Assembly: GCA_947454695.1 (NCBI GenBank)
Contig: CANGMW010000100.1
Span: forward strand, 1 to 8,766
DNA: 8,766 nt
Reading direction: 5' to 3'
From: Comamonadaceae bacterium
GTDB taxonomy: Bacteria; Pseudomonadota; Gammaproteobacteria; Burkholderiales; Burkholderiaceae_C
The notes beneath the pieces were generated by a model. That model saw only the letters and a program-made list of their open reading frames with translations, ran no database searches and was not told the DNA's origin. The position numbers and the translations under genes were made by a program. This document shows positions 5,743-8,766 of this stretch, piece after piece. Position 1 is the first letter of the stretch; the number at the start of each line of letters is the position of its first letter.

Positions 5743-6587
5743 GACTGACCTCCCATGGCTTGGAATGGCGATTTGGACGCGCGCAAGCCAAAGTCGTCCT
5801 GCACCGACAAACCCGGGTACTGAAACCGTACCGGCCCATCGGGCGAGGCGTTGACAAACTGATGGATCAAAGGATCGGGGCAGTCGCGCACCTCTTGGGG
5901 TGTGCCTTGCACGGCCACTTTGCCATTGGCCAAAATGATGATGTGGTCGGCAATCATGAAGGTCTGCTCCACCTCGTGCGACACAAAAATGCTGGTCAGT
6001 CCCATGGCGTCATTGAGGTGGCGAATCAAACGCGCAGAGGTGCCCAGTGAAATCGGATCCAAACCCGAGAAGGGCTCGTCATACATGACCAATTCAGGGT
6101 CCAGCGCGATTGCCCGCGCCAACGCCACACGCCGGGCCATGCCGCCGGAAATCTGGCTGGGCATGAGTTCTCGTGCACCCCGCAGACCCACTGCATTGAG
6201 TTTCATCAGCACAACGTCGCGGATCAGGGCTTCGGATAAATCGGTGTGTTCCCGCAATGGGAAGGCGACGTTTTCAAACACGTCCAAATCGGCGAACAAG
6301 GCGCCAAACTGAAATAACATGCCCATGCGGCGACGCGCCTGGTACAAGCGCGCCTGGTCCATGGTCGTGACGTCTTCCCCGTCAAACAGCAACTCGCCTT
6401 GCTGTGCACGTGCCTGGCCGCCGATGAGGCGCAGCACCGTAGTTTTGCCACCTCCCGACGCGCCCATCATCGCGGTGACTTTTCCACGTGGAATTTTGAG
6501 CGACAGGTCGTCCAGAATCACGCGTTCACCGTACCCGAAGGTCAGGTGGCGCAATTCAACGAGGGTGTCCGGATCTGAGGAGGTCAT
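5739..6587 (-). CDS. mlaF: MlaF, ATP-binding subunit of the Mla phospholipid transporter
   Basis: MlaF is the cytoplasmic ATPase that powers MlaE. From ATG 6587 it has 282 residues, near the 269 of E. coli. Motifs are intact: Walker A GASGGGKT (42-49), Q-loop Gln93 in MLFQFGALF, signature ISGGM (146-150, Ile replacing the usual Leu), Walker B LVMYDEP (166-172), and switch His204. MlaF-specific blocks include REHTDL (112-117), MKLNAVGLRGARELMPS (128-144) and the C-terminal DGPVRFQYPG (250-259), all closely similar to E. coli MlaF. The frame stays open to another ATG at 6632, but those 15 residues are not typical of MlaF; neither start has a convincing Shine-Dalgarno. It is the first gene of the mla group, separated from gltD by 92 nt, so its promoter should lie in that gap or upstream. 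Confidence 0.96.
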   Translation of the reverse strand: MTSSDPDTLVELRHLTFGYGERVILDDLSLKIPRGKVTAMMGASGGGKTTVLRLIGGQARAQQGELLFDGEDVTTMDQARLYQARRRMGMLFQFGALFADLDVFENVAFPLREHTDLSEALIRDVVLMKLNAVGLRGARELMPSQISGGMARRVALARAIALDPELVMYDEPFSGLDPISLGTSARLIRHLNDAMGLTSIFVSHEVEQTFMIADHIIILANGKVAVQGTPQEVRDCPDPLIHQFVNASPDGPVRFQYPGLSVQDDFGLRASKSPFQAMGGQS

Positions 6588-6651
6588 ACAGGCCAATTGC
6601 CGGAAAAAGAGTGAAGCCGGATCATACGGCATTCACGCTTTTTACACCTGA

Positions 6652-6670
6652 CGCAGCCGGTTGGGCTGCG
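6652..6670 (-). terminator. Hairpin after gltD, possible weak terminator or processing site
   Basis: A perfect 7-bp inverted repeat (CGCAGCC and GGCTGCG, 5-nt loop) begins 9 nt after the gltD stop, a typical position for a terminator. On the minus strand, however, it is followed by a TCAGG stretch and an A-run rather than a U-tract, so it is not a canonical intrinsic terminator. It may stabilise the 3' end of gltBD mRNA or partly separate it from mla transcription. Confidence 0.4.
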
Positions 6671-6679
6671 CATGCAACT

Positions 6680-8161
6680 TCAACGGGGCAGAACGCTCTC
6701 GCCCATCAAGAATTCGTCCACAGCCCGCGCCGCTTGACGACCCTCTCGAATCGCCCAGACCACCAGGCTTTGGCCGCGGCGTATGTCGCCGGCGGCAAAC
6801 ACTTTGGCCACATTGGTGGCATAGCCGCCGACCAGTTCGGTGCTCGCTTTGGCATTGCCTCGTGCGTCCTTGTCTACACCGAAGGCTTCCAACACGGTGG
6901 GCACGGGGTTCACAAAACCCATAGCCAACAGGACCATATCGGCCGGGTAGTCTTTTTCAGTGCCGGGGATGTCGACCAATTTGCCGTCCTTCATCTCCAC
7001 ATGCACAGTCTTCAAAGCGGTGAGTTTGCCGTTCTTGCCAATGAATTCCTTGGTGGAGATGGCGAACTCGCGCGTGAGAAGACCTTTTTCAGCGCTCTCG
7101 TCATGGCTGGAGCTGGTGCGCAGCTTCAGCGGCCAATAGGGCCAGGTCAGGGGACGGTTTTCCACTTCAGGGGGTTCAGGCATGACTTCAAACTGCGTCA
7201 CGCTTGAAGCCCCATGGCGGGTGCTGGTGCCCACGCAGTCAGAGCCGGTGTCGCCGCCACCGATGACGATCACATGCTTGCCGTCGGCGCGCAACTGATC
7301 CTTGAGTTTGTCGCCCGCGTTGACTTTGTTTTGCTGCGGCAAAAATTCCATCGCGAAATAAACGCCTTGCAAATCACGGCCGGGTATCGGCAGGTCACGC
7401 GACTGCTCCGATCCCCCCGTCAGCAGCACGGCATCAAAGTCTTTTTTCAACTGATCGGCGCTGATGCTTTCCTTGGCCCAGTTCGTGACCTTGGAATCCT
7501 GGGGCCAATGACCGATCACCACACCGGTGCGAATTTTCACGCCTTCGGCTTCGAGTTGAGCGAGGCGGCGGTCGATGTGGGATTTCTCCATCTTGAAGTC
7601 AGGAATGCCATAACGCAACAAGCCACCGACGCGGTCGTTCTTCTCGAACAGGGTCACGTCATGGCCGGCACGTGCCAGTTGCTGCGCCGCTGCCAAACCT
7701 GCCGGGCCCGCGCCCACAACAGCCACTTTCTTGCCGGTCTTGCGTGTCGGCAGCTGGGGCTTGACCCAGCCGTTTTCCCAAGCGCGGTCAATGATGGCGT
7801 GCTCGATAGACTTGATGCCCACCGCATCGCCGTCCACATTCAGCGTACAGGCGGCTTCGCAAGGTGCGGGGCAAATGCGGCCGGTGAACTCGGGGAAGTT
7901 GTTGGTGCTGTGCAGCACATCGATCGCGTTTTTCCAGTCGCTCTGGTAGACCAGGTCGTTGAAATCCGGAATGATGTTGTTGACAGGGCAGCCGTTGTTG
8001 CAAAACGGCGTGCCACAGTCCATGCAGCGTGCCGATTGCAACTTGGCTTGCTCGTCGGTCAAACCGACCACAAATTCCTTGTAATTTTTCAGACGCTCGC
8101 CAACCGGCTTGTAGCCTTCTTCGACGCGCTCAAACTCCATGAAGCCAGTGATTTTTCCCAT
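6680..8161 (-). CDS. gltD: Glutamate synthase [NADPH] small subunit GltD
   Basis: GltD is the beta subunit of glutamate synthase. It oxidises NADPH through FAD and passes electrons by iron-sulfur clusters to GltB, which makes glutamate from glutamine and 2-oxoglutarate. The 493 residues are of usual length. The N-terminal cysteine domain has Cys46, Cys49, Cys54 and Cys58 (CMDCGTPFCNNGCP), then Cys97, Cys101 and Cys105 (ICPAPCEAAC), matching the two-cluster ferredoxin-like domain. An FAD-binding GAGPAG follows at 150-155, an NADPH-binding GGGDTGSD at 301-308, and the C-terminal FAD motif AAGDIRRGQSLVVWAI at 456-471. ATG 8161 has AAAGGA 7 nt upstream and lies 15 nt after the gltB stop, so the two form one operon. 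Expression of this operon commonly responds to nitrogen or amino-acid supply; no regulator site is visible here. Confidence 0.97.
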   Translation of the reverse strand: MGKITGFMEFERVEEGYKPVGERLKNYKEFVVGLTDEQAKLQSARCMDCGTPFCNNGCPVNNIIPDFNDLVYQSDWKNAIDVLHSTNNFPEFTGRICPAPCEAACTLNVDGDAVGIKSIEHAIIDRAWENGWVKPQLPTRKTGKKVAVVGAGPAGLAAAQQLARAGHDVTLFEKNDRVGGLLRYGIPDFKMEKSHIDRRLAQLEAEGVKIRTGVVIGHWPQDSKVTNWAKESISADQLKKDFDAVLLTGGSEQSRDLPIPGRDLQGVYFAMEFLPQQNKVNAGDKLKDQLRADGKHVIVIGGGDTGSDCVGTSTRHGASSVTQFEVMPEPPEVENRPLTWPYWPLKLRTSSSHDESAEKGLLTREFAISTKEFIGKNGKLTALKTVHVEMKDGKLVDIPGTEKDYPADMVLLAMGFVNPVPTVLEAFGVDKDARGNAKASTELVGGYATNVAKVFAAGDIRRGQSLVVWAIREGRQAARAVDEFLMGESVLPR

Positions 8162-8176
8162 GATCGAATCCTTTGC

Positions 8177-8766
8177 TTATTTAGCGGCGACTGCTGCTTT
8201 TTTGGCCGACGACTTGGCAGCACCCGTAGCGGAAGCCGCCTGCGACTTGGCTGCCATTTCGCCCAAGGCGCGCTTGTACTCGTTGGGGAACACCTTGACG
8301 AATTTTTCGCGCGCGCTGCTCCAGTTGTCCAGCAACTCGCGGGCACGCTTGCTGCCGGTCCAGCGGTTGTGGTCCTCCAACAGTTTCTTGAGCTGGGCTT
8401 CGTCGGACTCGCCGCGATGCCAGATGGCCCGGTCCACGCTGGCCTCTTGCTGCTTGGCGTCCAGCACTTTTTCAATGGACACCATGGCCGTGTTGCAACG
8501 GCTGGCGAACTGGCCATCCTCGTCGTATACATAAGCCACGCCGCCGCTCATACCCGCCGCAAAGTTGCGCCCGGTCTTACCCAGCACCGCCACGGTGCCG
8601 CCGGTCATGTATTCACAACCGTGGTCACCCGTGCCTTCTACCACCGCGGTGGCACCCGACAGACGCACGGCAAAGCGCTCGCCGGCCACGCCGCTGAAGA
8701 AGGCCTCGCCACTGGTGGCGCCATACATCACGGTGTTGCCCACGATGGTGTTGCGGATGGCTTCAC
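8177..8766 (-). CDS. gltB: Glutamate synthase [NADPH] large subunit GltB, C-terminal end
   Basis: This is the last 195 or so residues of the alpha subunit of glutamate synthase, a protein of about 1,500 residues whose amidotransferase and synthase domains lie off the right edge. The part seen is the C-terminal GXGXG beta-helix domain: IVGNTVMYGATSGEAFFSG, then GERFAVRLSGATAVVEGTGDHG and MTGGTVAVLGKTGRNFAAGMSGG, with the regularly spaced glycines of that domain. After the helix a charged segment runs through FPNEYKRALGEM, and the protein ends in a low-complexity tail of about 25 residues that is almost all Ala, Ser, Lys and Gly. It stops with TAA 15 nt before gltD. The frame is open to the window edge, so the absence of a start reflects the window and not damage. 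Confidence 0.96.
   Translation of the reverse strand, partial: EAIRNTIVGNTVMYGATSGEAFFSGVAGERFAVRLSGATAVVEGTGDHGCEYMTGGTVAVLGKTGRNFAAGMSGGVAYVYDEDGQFASRCNTAMVSIEKVLDAKQQEASVDRAIWHRGESDEAQLKKLLEDHNRWTGSKRARELLDNWSSAREKFVKVFPNEYKRALGEMAAKSQAASATGAAKSSAKKAAVAAK

Noticed and set aside
6621..6626. TATGAT as a -10 box for mlaF
   Set aside because: The hexamer matches well and is suitably placed for the 6587 start, but no -35-like hexamer occurs at 16-18 nt spacing. I would not call a promoter from this alone.
6588..6632. Earlier MlaF start at ATG 6632
   Set aside because: The 15 added residues do not resemble MlaF N-termini, and there is no Shine-Dalgarno upstream. It is not fully excluded, because the 6587 start also lacks a strong one.
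6611..7207. Plus-strand open frame of 198 codons across the gltD 3' end and the intergenic gap
   Set aside because: Most of it is antisense to gltD. It has no recognisable domain, and its start lies in the mlaF upstream region without a ribosome site.
1..8766. A previously undescribed defence, mobile or biosynthetic system
   Set aside because: All genes belong to recognised core families in a conserved order. There are no repeats, integrase, transposase, tRNA or compositional break, and no unexplained coding space.

Overview
The window is a gene-dense stretch of a betaproteobacterial chromosome. The moderately GC-rich sequence, the protein character and the gene order mlaFEDACB, ABC-2 transporter, bolA-type gene, murA point to Burkholderiales, probably Comamonadaceae (a Rhodoferax/Limnohabitans-like organism). 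The family-level placement is inferred from remembered synteny and protein style, not from a search. Every gene I can support lies on the minus strand, so transcription runs from the right edge to the left edge. I see no RNA gene, mobile element, CRISPR array or pseudogene.

Right part (about 6680-8766): the 3' end of gltB and a complete gltD, the large and small subunits of NADPH-dependent glutamate synthase (GOGAT). A 92-bp gap follows gltD. It holds a 7-bp-stem hairpin with no U-tract and is the likely boundary with the next operon.

Middle part (2727-6587): a complete Mla phospholipid-transport set in the order mlaF (ATPase), mlaE (permease), mlaD (MCE protein), mlaA (outer-membrane lipoprotein), mlaC (periplasmic carrier), mlaB (STAS regulator). 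Together they span inner membrane, periplasm and outer membrane and maintain outer-membrane lipid asymmetry. Unlike E. coli, where mlaA is unlinked, mlaA sits inside the operon.

Left part (1-2698): a second ABC transporter of the YadG/YadH (ABC-2 exporter) type, a short IbaG-like BolA protein, and the first 248 codons of murA, which encodes the first committed enzyme of peptidoglycan synthesis. In E. coli, mlaB is followed directly by ibaG and murA, so the ABC-2 pair looks inserted into an otherwise conserved envelope cluster.

From mlaF to murA most junctions overlap by 4 nt or are separated by 10 nt or less. The exceptions are an 89-nt gap between mlaA and mlaC and a 28-nt gap between mlaB and the ABC ATPase. 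This suggests one long envelope-biogenesis transcription unit. I find no clear sign of an undescribed system. The most interesting point is the coupling of the uncharacterised ABC-2 exporter to the Mla and MurA genes.
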